Below are positions 1 through 6,490 of a stretch of DNA of 12,875 nucleotides, piece after piece. Both the position numbers and the translations under genes were made by a program. How positions within the stretch are numbered: position 1 is the stretch's first letter; each line of letters begins with the position of its first letter. Source of the stretch: CALFCX01 sp964603025 (lineage in GTDB: Bacteria > Margulisbacteria > WOR-1 > JAKLHX01); assembly GCA_964603025.1 (NCBI GenBank), contig CAZRTO010000042.1, forward strand, positions 1 to 12,875, read 5' to 3'. Under the pieces are notes generated by a model. That model saw nothing but the letters and a program-made list of their open reading frames with translations. It was not told the DNA's origin and ran no database searches.

Positions 1-210
1 CAAAGGCCCGTAAGGGCCCGTAAAGCGATGAAGGGCGATGAGGCAAAGGCCCATAAGGGCCCATAGAGGCCCGTAAAGGCTTAAATGGCTGAAGGCTGGA
101 AGGGCTTCGCAATGAGAGCCTCATTATTCCGCAGCCATTTTTGCCTTCTAATCCATTTGCCTTTCTCACTTTATGGGCCTTTAAGGGCCTTTTCTTCAAC
201 GGGCCTTTTG
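1..210. repeat. Phased GGCCC array forming an imperfect inverted repeat
   Basis: No gene is visible here. The left half carries GGCCC at 5, 15, 48, 58 and 68, that is in runs spaced exactly 10 bp, within units resembling AAAGGCCCRTAAG. The right half carries the complementary GGGCC at 175, 185 and 201. Inner arms also pair: AAATGGCTG (83-91) with CAGCCATTT (132-140), flanked by GGC (78-80) and GCC (143-145), and AATGAG (111-116) with CTCATT (120-125) at the centre. The whole could fold into a long, interrupted hairpin centred near 118. It begins at the window edge, so the array may extend further upstream. Its role is unknown: it could be a structured RNA, a dispersed palindromic element, a protein-binding array or the 3' end of an upstream transcript. 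Confidence 0.6.
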
Positions 211-218
211 TTTGTAAG

Positions 219-247
219 TTGTATTCACCCCCTCCCGATGATAGTAT
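219..247 (+). promoter_or_regulatory. Putative purM promoter (extended -10)
   Basis: TTGTAT (219-224) and TAGTAT (242-247) are 17 bp apart, and TG stands at 239-240, giving the extended -10 form TG-A-TAGTAT. The -35 matches the sigma-70 consensus at only three of six positions, so the call leans on the -10 and the spacing. The -10 ends 8 bp before the purM ATG at 256, which predicts a transcript with 0-3 leader bases. No Shine-Dalgarno sequence is seen before that ATG, in keeping with a leaderless mRNA. The same geometry recurs at rpsO. Confidence 0.4.
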
Positions 248-255
248 TAATGTGT

Positions 256-1278
256 ATGGACTATAAACAGGCGGGTGTCGATATCGAGGCCGGTTACGAA
301 GTCGTAAATCGCGTAAAGAAGCTCTCAAAATCCACTTTTACAAAAGGTGTTTTGGGGGATATAGGCTCATTCGGCGGGCTTTTTCAGCTTTCTAAGGACG
401 AGTATAAAGAACCAGTTCTTGTATCAGGCACAGACGGGGTTGGGACCAAGCTTAAGATCGCGTTCATGACGGGCAAGCACGACACGATAGGGATAGATGC
501 GGTGGCGATGAGCGTGAACGATATAGTTGTTCTCGGCGCCAAGCCTCTTTTCTTTCTCGATTATCTGGCTTTTAACAAAGTCGATCCAAATCTTGCCGAG
601 CAGATACTTATCGGGATAGCGGATGGCTGCCGCCAAAGCGAAGCCGCTCTTATAGGCGGCGAGACAGCCGAGATGAGCGACCTCTACGGCAAGGGGGAGT
701 ACGATATAGCCGGATTTGCCGTCGGGATCGTGGAAAAGTCAAAGATCATAGACGGAACGAAGATATCTGCCGGAGACAAACTTATCGGTATCGCTTCCTC
801 CGGGCTCCACAGCAACGGATATACTCTTGCCAGAAAAGTATTGCTCCATATGGCAAAACTCGATATCAGCCAAAATATCACTGAGCTTGGGACAACCCTC
901 GGGCAGGCACTCCTTACCCCGACAAAGATCTATGTAAAGCCGGTGCTCAAGCTGTTGGAAAAAATTGAAGTGCTTGGCATGGCTCACATAACCGGCGGAG
1001 GGCTTCCTGAGAATGTGGCCAGATTCCTGCCGAAAAATATTGACGCGGCAATTAATGCCGGCTCGTGGCAGCCTCATCCGCTCTTTAAGCTCATTGAGGA
1101 AAAGGGAAATATTGCCAGAGCGGAAATGTTTAAAGCGTTTAATATGGGTATCGGCATGGTGCTGGCAGTGAAAGCCGCGGATGCCGATAAGGCCGTTAAA
1201 ACTCTGAAAGACCTGGGCGAGAAGCCTTATTTGATCGGTGAGACCGTAAAGGGGAAAGGGGACGTTGTGATATCGTAA
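256..1278 (+). CDS. purM: Phosphoribosylformylglycinamidine cyclo-ligase (AIR synthetase)
   Basis: PurM closes the imidazole ring of FGAM with ATP to give aminoimidazole ribonucleotide in de novo purine synthesis; it is a cytoplasmic homodimer. The 340 residues match the usual family length (about 345). Family motifs are present in order: AGVDIEAG near the N-terminus, the glycine-rich GVLGDIGSFGG, the nucleotide-binding GTDGVGTK (58-65), the AMSVNDIV stretch (about 84-91), IGGETAEM, GLHSNGY, HITGGGLPENV and the C-terminal FNMGIGM. The ATG at 256 is chosen because homologues begin just before the YKxAGVDI motif; an ATG at 250 is the only close rival. An in-frame ATG at 85 would add 57 unrelated residues read through the inverted repeat. 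No Shine-Dalgarno is evident. The other purine genes are not adjacent, apart from purA 3.2 kb downstream. Confidence 0.96.
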   Translation: MDYKQAGVDIEAGYEVVNRVKKLSKSTFTKGVLGDIGSFGGLFQLSKDEYKEPVLVSGTDGVGTKLKIAFMTGKHDTIGIDAVAMSVNDIVVLGAKPLFFLDYLAFNKVDPNLAEQILIGIADGCRQSEAALIGGETAEMSDLYGKGEYDIAGFAVGIVEKSKIIDGTKISAGDKLIGIASSGLHSNGYTLARKVLLHMAKLDISQNITELGTTLGQALLTPTKIYVKPVLKLLEKIEVLGMAHITGGGLPENVARFLPKNIDAAINAGSWQPHPLFKLIEEKGNIARAEMFKAFNMGIGMVLAVKAADADKAVKTLKDLGEKPYLIGETVKGKGDVVIS

Positions 1279-1289
1279 CCCCCTCTAAA

Positions 1290-1312
1290 TCTCCCCCTTG
1301 GTAAGGGGGAGA
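1290..1312. repeat. Perfect 10-bp palindrome, dispersed-repeat-like
   Basis: TCTCCCCCTT (1290-1299), a GGT loop (1300-1302) and AAGGGGGAGA (1303-1312) form a perfect 10-bp stem, directly followed by CTTT. It lies 12 bp after the purM stop and 17 bp before the hisS Shine-Dalgarno. The sequence, with its CCCTCTAAA left flank, resembles a palindrome that recurs between genes in many unrelated bacterial genomes; that resemblance is from memory. It could protect the purM mRNA 3' end or weakly terminate, but it lacks a long T run, so a strong terminator is unlikely. Confidence 0.75.
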
Positions 1313-1339
1313 CTTTCGGGTGGTAAACGGAGAAGAGTA

Positions 1340-2605
1340 ATGGCAAAATATCAATCGCTTCGGGGAACTCACGATATACTTCCGGATGAAACTGCGGTGT
1401 GGCAGTACGTGGAAGCCGCGGCGAGAGAAGTTTTTGATAACTACGGCTTTAAAGAACTGCGCACGCCCATACTGGAGCAGGCGGAGCTTTTTACTCGAAG
1501 CATCGGTGAAGATACCGATATCGTGAACAAGGAGATGTACACGTTCACGGACCGCGGCGACCGCAGTATCGCTCTGCGTCCCGAAGGCACGGCAGGGGTC
1601 GTAAGGGCGGCGATAGAGAATAACCTGATCGTCAAGGACCGCACGGTAAAGCTGTATTACACGGGGCCGATGTTCAGATATGAGCGCCCACAGGCCGGAC
1701 GGCAGAGACAGTTCCACCAGATCGGCGTTGAAGTGTTCGGTTCAAATACGCCGCGGACGGACGCGGAAGTAATTCTGGCTACGGTATCGCTTTTGAACAA
1801 GCTGGGACTTAACGGCCTTGAGGTCGACTTAAACAGTGTCGGGTGCGATAAATGCAGGCCGGATTATATTGCAAAACTTAAAGACCATCTGAAAAAAGAG
1901 CACGGCGATCTTTGCGAGGATTGTAAAAAGAGATCAAAGACCAATACTTTAAGAGCACTTGATTGCAAGGTGCCGGAGTGCAAAAAGATCATGGAAAGCG
2001 CGCCGGCTCTCAGTGATCATATATGCGGTGAGTGTAAGGATCATCTAAGTGCCGTGAAGAGTATTTTGGCGCTCCACAAAGTCCCGCATGCCGTCAAAGG
2101 GACTCTTGTCAGGGGGCTTGATTATTACACAAGAACGACATTTGAGATAGTGTCTTCGGAGCTTGGCGCGCAGAACGCGGTGTGCGGAGGGGGTCGTTAT
2201 GACGGGCTAGTGGAACAATTGGGAGGAAAACCTACTCCTGCCGTCGGCATGGCTATCGGCTTTGAGAGATTGCTATCCATACTCAAGGCAAAAGAACTGC
2301 ACAACGCCGGGAAGAAAAGAGAGCGTATATATTTTGCCGCGGTAGGTCAGGAAGCCGCGGATATTTCTTCGGCTAAGATCGAAGAGTTAAGGCGGGCGGG
2401 GCTTGCTGTTGAGACGGACTATATGATCGAAAGTCTGTCTTCCCATCTTAAAGCAGCCGACCGTATCGGCGCCGGACTGGCTGTTGTGATAGGCGACGAA
2501 GAGATAAGATCAGGGAAAGCAAAGATCAGGAACATGGCGTCAAAGGAGCAGAAAGAAATATCGATAGAGAAAATAGTCCAAGAACTGACGGAGGCGGCAG
2601 AATGA
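1340..2605 (+). CDS. hisS: Histidyl-tRNA synthetase
   Basis: HisRS attaches histidine to tRNA-His; it is a class II synthetase acting as a cytoplasmic dimer. The product is 421 residues, against 424 in E. coli. It shows RPEGTAGVVRA (80-90), motif 2 around GPMFRYERPQAGRQRQFHQIG (about 109-129, shown in two overlapping blocks in homologues), the histidine-specific VRGLDYYTRTTFE (257-269) and motif 3 AVGMAIGFERLL (301-312). The C-terminal anticodon-binding domain spans roughly 330-421. The insertion domain holds eight cysteines in four pairs (169/172, 192/195, 209/214, 229/232). The ATG at 1340 is preceded by GGAG (1329-1332) at 7 bp spacing; an upstream in-frame TTG at 1298 lies inside the palindrome and is rejected. 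The stop overlaps the aspS start by 4 bp, so the two are translated as a pair. Confidence 0.96.
   Translation: MAKYQSLRGTHDILPDETAVWQYVEAAAREVFDNYGFKELRTPILEQAELFTRSIGEDTDIVNKEMYTFTDRGDRSIALRPEGTAGVVRAAIENNLIVKDRTVKLYYTGPMFRYERPQAGRQRQFHQIGVEVFGSNTPRTDAEVILATVSLLNKLGLNGLEVDLNSVGCDKCRPDYIAKLKDHLKKEHGDLCEDCKKRSKTNTLRALDCKVPECKKIMESAPALSDHICGECKDHLSAVKSILALHKVPHAVKGTLVRGLDYYTRTTFEIVSSELGAQNAVCGGGRYDGLVEQLGGKPTPAVGMAIGFERLLSILKAKELHNAGKKRERIYFAAVGQEAADISSAKIEELRRAGLAVETDYMIESLSSHLKAADRIGAGLAVVIGDEEIRSGKAKIRNMASKEQKEISIEKIVQELTEAAE
2590..2594 (+). promoter_or_regulatory. Strong Shine-Dalgarno for aspS
   Basis: GGAGG lies inside the last codons of hisS, 7 bp before the aspS ATG at 2602. It shows that aspS can recruit ribosomes by itself in addition to coupling through the ATGA overlap. 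Confidence 0.7.
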
Positions 2606-4392
2606 AACTAAAACGCGACCGCAACTGCGGAGAGCTCAGAACTCCCGACATTGATAAAGAAGTGATCCTCAACGGCTGGGTGCACCGCCGCAGGGACCAC
2701 GGGAATCTTATCTTTATAGACCTGCGCGACAGGTCCGGGATAGTTCAGGTGGTAATAAACGCCGAGAACAAAGACCTTTTGAAGATCGCCGAACAGCTCC
2801 GCGGAGAATATGTGCTCGCGGTCAAAGGGAAGGTTGTTAAAAGGGATCCGTCCCTTGTGAACAAGAACATACCGACCGGTGAGATCGAAGTGATCCCCTC
2901 TGAACTGGAAATACTGAATGTCTCAAAAACACCGGCTTTTGAAATAGCGGACGCCACCCAGCCGGTGGATGAGAATACCAGGCTTAAATACCGCTATCTT
3001 GACCTGCGCAAGGGCCATATGAAAGAGAACCTTATATTAAGGCACAAGATGCTGAAAGCGGCGTCCGATTTTCTGGACGGTGAAGGATTCCTCGAGGTGG
3101 AAACACCGTTCCTGGGCAAAAGCACCCCCGAAGGCGCGCGCGATTATCTGGTCCCTTCGCGTGTCAATCCGGGAAAGTTCTACGCCCTGCCGCAGTCGCC
3201 TCAGCTCTTTAAGCAGATATTGATGGTCGCGGGGCTTGAGAAGTACTACCAGATAGCCCGCTGTTTTCGCGACGAGGACCTGCGCGCCGACCGCCAGCCG
3301 GAGTTCACGCAGATAGACATGGAGCTTTCTTTCGTTGAGAGGGACGATGTTATTTCCGTTACCGAACGCATGGTCGAACATATACTTTCGGAGGTCAAGA
3401 AGATCGGATTGAACAAAGACCTGCCTACAGTAAAAGCTCCTTTCCCGAGGATGTCTTATGACGAAGCCATCGACAGGTTCGGTACCGACAAACCGGACAC
3501 AAGGTTCGGCCTTGAGATAGTGGATGTTTCATCCGCGGTAAAAGACTCGGGCTTTAAAGTGTTTGCCGGAGCGGTCTCATCCGGCGGAGTGGTAAGGTGC
3601 ATCTGTGTCAAAGGCGGAGCCTCTTACACCCGCAGCGAGATAGACCATCTTGAAGAGATCGCCAAAAAGAACGGCGCCAAGGGGATGGCGTGGATATCTC
3701 TGGCGGATGACGCTCCCAAATCCCCCGTCACCAAGTTCATGAAAAAAGAAGAGGTGGACGCCGTGATCGCCGCGGCAAAAGCCGAAACAGGCGATCTTTT
3801 GATATTTGCGGCTGATAAGAGACTCAGCGCGGCCGGCGTGCTTGGCCAGCTGCGCCTGTTCCTGGCGGAAAAACACGGATTGATCGATAAGACAAAGTTC
3901 AATTTTCTTTGGGTGATCGATTTTCCTCTGCTTGAATACAGTGATACCGACAAAAGATGGGTGTCCCGCCATCATCCTTTTACCAGGCCCCAGGGAGGAC
4001 TAGATGATATAGAAGAAAGGTTCGCCAAGGACCCTTCCGCCATAAAGGCAGAGGCTTATGACCTGGTGCTCAACGGGACCGAGTTGGGCGGGGGCAGCAT
4101 CAGGATACACCGAAGCGATGTGCAGCATAAGATCTTTAAACTTCTGGGGCACAGCGAAGAGTCCGCCCGCTCCAAGTTCGGATTCTTCCTTGAAGCTCTT
4201 GAGTACGGGGCTCCTCCGCACGGCGGGATCGCTCTCGGCGTGGACAGGTTCGTGATGCTGGTCGCCGGAGAAGAGTCCATCCGCGATGTCATAGCGTTCC
4301 CAAAGACCCAGTCCGCATTCTGCCCGCTTTCGGGCGCGCCGGGGGATGTGGATCCGAAGCAACTGAGGGAGTTGAATATCAAGGTAGTGTAG
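2602..4392 (+). CDS. aspS: Aspartyl-tRNA synthetase, bacterial type, possibly non-discriminating
   Basis: AspRS charges tRNA-Asp (and tRNA-Asn if non-discriminating). The 596-residue length is that of the bacterial type (E. coli 590). An N-terminal OB-fold anticodon domain (about 15-105) carries GWVHRRRDHG and FIDLRDRSG; the catalytic domain holds RYLDLR, the PQSPQLFKQ loop and motif 2 FRDEDLRADRQPEFTQID (about 222-239). The bacterial GAD insertion follows (about 280-420). NGTELGGGSIRIH and motif 3 GVDRFVML near the end complete the active site. His33 in RRRDHG sits where non-discriminating AspRS enzymes carry histidine and the E. coli enzyme has leucine, but the second reported discriminator position is Ser84 rather than the glycine or lysine I expect, so specificity stays open. 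It overlaps hisS by 4 bp, and its stop lies within a palindrome. Confidence 0.96.
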   Translation: MKLKRDRNCGELRTPDIDKEVILNGWVHRRRDHGNLIFIDLRDRSGIVQVVINAENKDLLKIAEQLRGEYVLAVKGKVVKRDPSLVNKNIPTGEIEVIPSELEILNVSKTPAFEIADATQPVDENTRLKYRYLDLRKGHMKENLILRHKMLKAASDFLDGEGFLEVETPFLGKSTPEGARDYLVPSRVNPGKFYALPQSPQLFKQILMVAGLEKYYQIARCFRDEDLRADRQPEFTQIDMELSFVERDDVISVTERMVEHILSEVKKIGLNKDLPTVKAPFPRMSYDEAIDRFGTDKPDTRFGLEIVDVSSAVKDSGFKVFAGAVSSGGVVRCICVKGGASYTRSEIDHLEEIAKKNGAKGMAWISLADDAPKSPVTKFMKKEEVDAVIAAAKAETGDLLIFAADKRLSAAGVLGQLRLFLAEKHGLIDKTKFNFLWVIDFPLLEYSDTDKRWVSRHHPFTRPQGGLDDIEERFAKDPSAIKAEAYDLVLNGTELGGGSIRIHRSDVQHKIFKLLGHSEESARSKFGFFLEALEYGAPPHGGIALGVDRFVMLVAGEESIRDVIAFPKTQSAFCPLSGAPGDVDPKQLRELNIKVV

Positions 4393-4418
4393 GGGGCGGG
4401 TTTGAAACCCGCCCGTAC
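4389..4418. repeat. GC-rich palindrome over the aspS stop codon
   Basis: GGGCGGGTTT (4394-4403), G, AAACCCGCCC (4405-4414) is a perfect 10-bp inverted repeat, effectively a 9-bp stem with a TGA loop. GTA (4389-4391) and TAC (4416-4418) extend it as outer arms. The aspS stop TAG (4390-4392) lies in the left flank. This core closely resembles a palindrome I have seen scattered between genes in other bacterial genomes. It is a likely 3'-end stabiliser of the aspS mRNA or a mobile REP-like unit. There is no T run directly after it. Confidence 0.75.
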
Positions 4419-4436
4419 AACATCGAAGAATTATTA

Positions 4437-4445
4437 TGATAGAAT
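4437..4445 (+). promoter_or_regulatory. Possible extended -10 for purA
   Basis: TG-A-TAGAAT fits the extended -10 form also seen at purM and rpsO. No good -35 stands 16-18 bp upstream. A start site about 7 bp after the box would fall near 4452, the first base of the terminator stem, leaving the hairpin at the very 5' end of the purA mRNA. Weak evidence on its own; supported by the terminator that would otherwise silence purA. Confidence 0.3.
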
Positions 4446-4451
4446 ATTTAG

Positions 4452-4472
4452 GGCGCAAAATGCGCCTTTTTT
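4452..4472 (+). terminator. Intrinsic terminator between aspS and purA
   Basis: GGCGCA (4452-4457), an AAA loop and TGCGCC (4461-4466) form a 6-bp GC-rich stem directly followed by six T (4467-4472). It should end the purM-hisS-aspS transcript. The T run abuts the purA Shine-Dalgarno AGGGAG (4473-4478), so purA needs its own promoter or regulated read-through. Confidence 0.75.
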
Positions 4473-4484
4473 AGGGAGAAATAA

Positions 4485-5762
4485 ATGGCAGTATCTATAA
4501 TAGTGGGATCGCAATGGGGTGACGAGGGCAAGGGCAAGATAACCGACCTTTTGTCCAAGGATATGGACATGGTCGTCCGCTATCAGGGCGGAAATAACGC
4601 CGGGCATACGGTGGTGATAGGGGACAAGACCTTCAAGCTGCACCTTATACCTTCCGGCATATTCTATCCGGACGTGACATGCGTCATAGGCAACGGAGTT
4701 GTCGTGGATCCGGCCGTCTTGATAGAAGAAATGGAGAAGCTGCGAGTGCAGGGCGTGGACCCGTCCAATCTCAAGGTGAGTTCCCGCGCGCACGTGATAT
4801 TTCCGTACCACAGGCTGATAGATCAGGCGCAGGAGAAAAAACGCGAAGCCGGCCGAATAGGCACGACCAGCCGCGGCATCGGGCCCTGCTATGTGGACAA
4901 GATAAACAGGCGCGGCATAAGGATCGGGGATCTTTTTAACCAGGAGACGCTCAAAGAGAAACTGCTGTGGAATATAAAAGAAAAATCGTTCCAGCTTGAG
5001 AACTTCTATAACTATCTGGCCGATCTGGATTTTAACTCCATACTCGACGAATATCTGGGCTACGCCAGAATGATAAAAAAGTACGTCATAGACGATTCCG
5101 GCGCTCTGGTCATGGCCGCGGCGAACTCCGGCAAAAAAGTGCTTTTGGAAGGGGCCCAGGGAACGATGCTCGATGTCGACCACGGGACTTATCCTTTTGT
5201 GACTTCATCCAATCCTGTTTCAGGCGGCGCCTGCATCGGCGCGGGTATAGGGCCCACTCTTGTGGACTCTGTATTGGGCGTGGTCAAGGCATACCTGACG
5301 CGCGTGGGCAGCGGCCCTTTTGTCACGGAGATCACTTCTGAGATCGGCGATTTTCTGAGGGAAAAGGGAGGAGAATACGGCGCTACTACGGGGCGTCCGA
5401 GGAGATGCGGCTGGTTCGATGCGGTAGTCGCCCGGTATTCCATGCAGGTCAACGGATTTACCGGACTTGCTCTTACCAAGCTGGATGTCCTGGACGAGCT
5501 GCCTATGATAAAAGTATGTACGGCCTATAAATACGGGACCAGCACGCTGACGGCTTTCCCGTCCGACCTCAAGGTGATAGAGCAATGCGAACCTGTTTAT
5601 GAGGAACTGCCGGGATGGAAACAGGACACGACCAAGGTAAAATCCTTCGACGCGCTTCCTGAGAACGCGAAGCGGTATATCAAAAAGATATCCGAGCTTT
5701 CGGGAGCGCCTATAGAAATGGTGTCGATCGGGGCCGAACGCGGACAGATCATCAGAATATGA
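4485..5762 (+). CDS. purA: Adenylosuccinate synthetase
   Basis: PurA joins aspartate to IMP using GTP, giving adenylosuccinate, the first committed step toward AMP; it is a cytoplasmic dimer. The product has 425 residues (E. coli 432) and looks complete. It has the N-terminal GSQWGDEGKGK loop with catalytic Asp13, NNAGHT with catalytic His41, the IMP-binding TTSRGIGP, LLEGAQGTMLD, TTGRPRRCGWFD and the C-terminal LTKLDVLD guanine-binding segment. The start follows AGGGAG (4473-4478) by 6 bp. It sits just after an intrinsic terminator, so it probably heads a new unit. Its stop overlaps the queC start (ATGA), linking AMP synthesis and 7-deazaguanine synthesis in one transcript. Confidence 0.97.
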   Translation: MAVSIIVGSQWGDEGKGKITDLLSKDMDMVVRYQGGNNAGHTVVIGDKTFKLHLIPSGIFYPDVTCVIGNGVVVDPAVLIEEMEKLRVQGVDPSNLKVSSRAHVIFPYHRLIDQAQEKKREAGRIGTTSRGIGPCYVDKINRRGIRIGDLFNQETLKEKLLWNIKEKSFQLENFYNYLADLDFNSILDEYLGYARMIKKYVIDDSGALVMAAANSGKKVLLEGAQGTMLDVDHGTYPFVTSSNPVSGGACIGAGIGPTLVDSVLGVVKAYLTRVGSGPFVTEITSEIGDFLREKGGEYGATTGRPRRCGWFDAVVARYSMQVNGFTGLALTKLDVLDELPMIKVCTAYKYGTSTLTAFPSDLKVIEQCEPVYEELPGWKQDTTKVKSFDALPENAKRYIKKISELSGAPIEMVSIGAERGQIIRI

Positions 5763-6390
5763 AAAGTGTATGTCTGTTGTCGGGAGGCTTGGATTCTCTG
5801 GTATCACTGGCCTCCGCTGTTAAAGATACCAGCGTCGCTCTGGCGCTTACTTTTGATTATGGCCAGAGGTCTTTTAAGGATGAAAAGGAAAGCGCCGCTA
5901 ACATAGCTTCTCACTACGGGATAGAACACAAGGTCCTCAAGCTCGACTGGCTGAAAGAGATCACCCGTACCGCGCTTGTTGACAGACGATCGAACGTCCC
6001 CGTTTACACGGAAAAAGACCTCGAGGCAAAGCCGGATATCCTTTTGAACAACGCGAAGCTCGTATGGGTGCCTAACCGCAACGCGGTCTTTGTGAATATA
6101 GCTGCGGCGTTTGCCGAATCGCTCGGCGCCGGACAGATCGTTGCCGGATTCAACAGCGAAGAAGCGGCAACTTTTTCGGATAATTCCCTCCGGTTCGTAA
6201 AGTGCGCGAACGAACTGTTGACAGTCTCCACTCTCAACCGTCCGCGGGTGATAAGCTATGTTCAGAGCTATAACAAATCCGGCATAGTGAACGCGGGGCT
6301 CAAAATGAACGCGCCTCTCGGGCTCATATATTCCTGTTACCACTCCTCCAAGAACGGCAGAATGTGCGGACAGTGCGAAAGCTGCGTCCG
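5759..6390 (+). CDS. queC: 7-cyano-7-deazaguanine (preQ0) synthase, 3' end lost in gap
   Basis: QueC converts 7-carboxy-7-deazaguanine to preQ0 with ATP and ammonia, in the GTP-derived pathway to queuosine. The PP-loop LSGGLDS (7-13), FDYGQR, VPNRNAVF and GFNSEEAATFSDNS are all visible. Zinc ligands are Cys193, Cys203, Cys206 and Cys209 (SCY then CGQCESC), matching the spacing of E. coli Cys188/197/200/203. The visible 211 residues end at an Arg codon cut by the N run; homologues run some 15-30 residues further. The sequence style (PNRN, EEAxTFxDNS, CGQCESC) looks closer to archaeal and thermophile QueC than to E. coli, by memory only. No strong Shine-Dalgarno is seen; the ATGA overlap with purA suggests coupled translation. 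Confidence 0.95.
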
Positions 6391-6490
6391 NNNNNNNNNN
6401 NNNNNNNNNNNNNNNNNNNNNNNNNNNNNNNNNNNNNNNNNNNNNNNNNNNNNNNNNNNNNNNNNNNNNNNNNNNNNNNNNNNNNNNNNN
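6391..6490. other. Assembly gap of 100 N
   Basis: Exactly 100 N, a conventional placeholder for a scaffold join of unknown size. QueC probably lacks about 15-30 residues at its end and DUF366 about 10-15 at its start, together some 75-135 bases, so a true gap near 100 bp with only these two genes is plausible. An additional small gene cannot be excluded. Confidence 0.98.

Noticed and set aside
1..210. CRISPR array
   Set aside because: The repeat units are about 10 bp, degenerate and directly adjoining, with inverted copies; there are no unique spacers of constant length.
85..255. Longer purM start at the ATG at 85
   Set aside because: The extra 57 residues are read through the inverted repeat, resemble nothing in PurM, and homologues begin just before YKxAGVDI.
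1298..1339. Longer hisS start at a TTG at 1298
   Set aside because: It lies inside the palindrome loop and arm, adds a basic tail not seen in HisRS, while the ATG at 1340 has a good Shine-Dalgarno.
4402..4440. TTGAAA (4402-4407) as -35 for purA
   Set aside because: It lies within the palindrome and 27 bp from TATGAT (4435-4440), too far for a sigma-70 promoter.
4434..5183. 249-codon open frame on the minus strand opposite purA
   Set aside because: It mirrors the codon pattern of purA, has no recognisable domains and would run against a clearly real gene.
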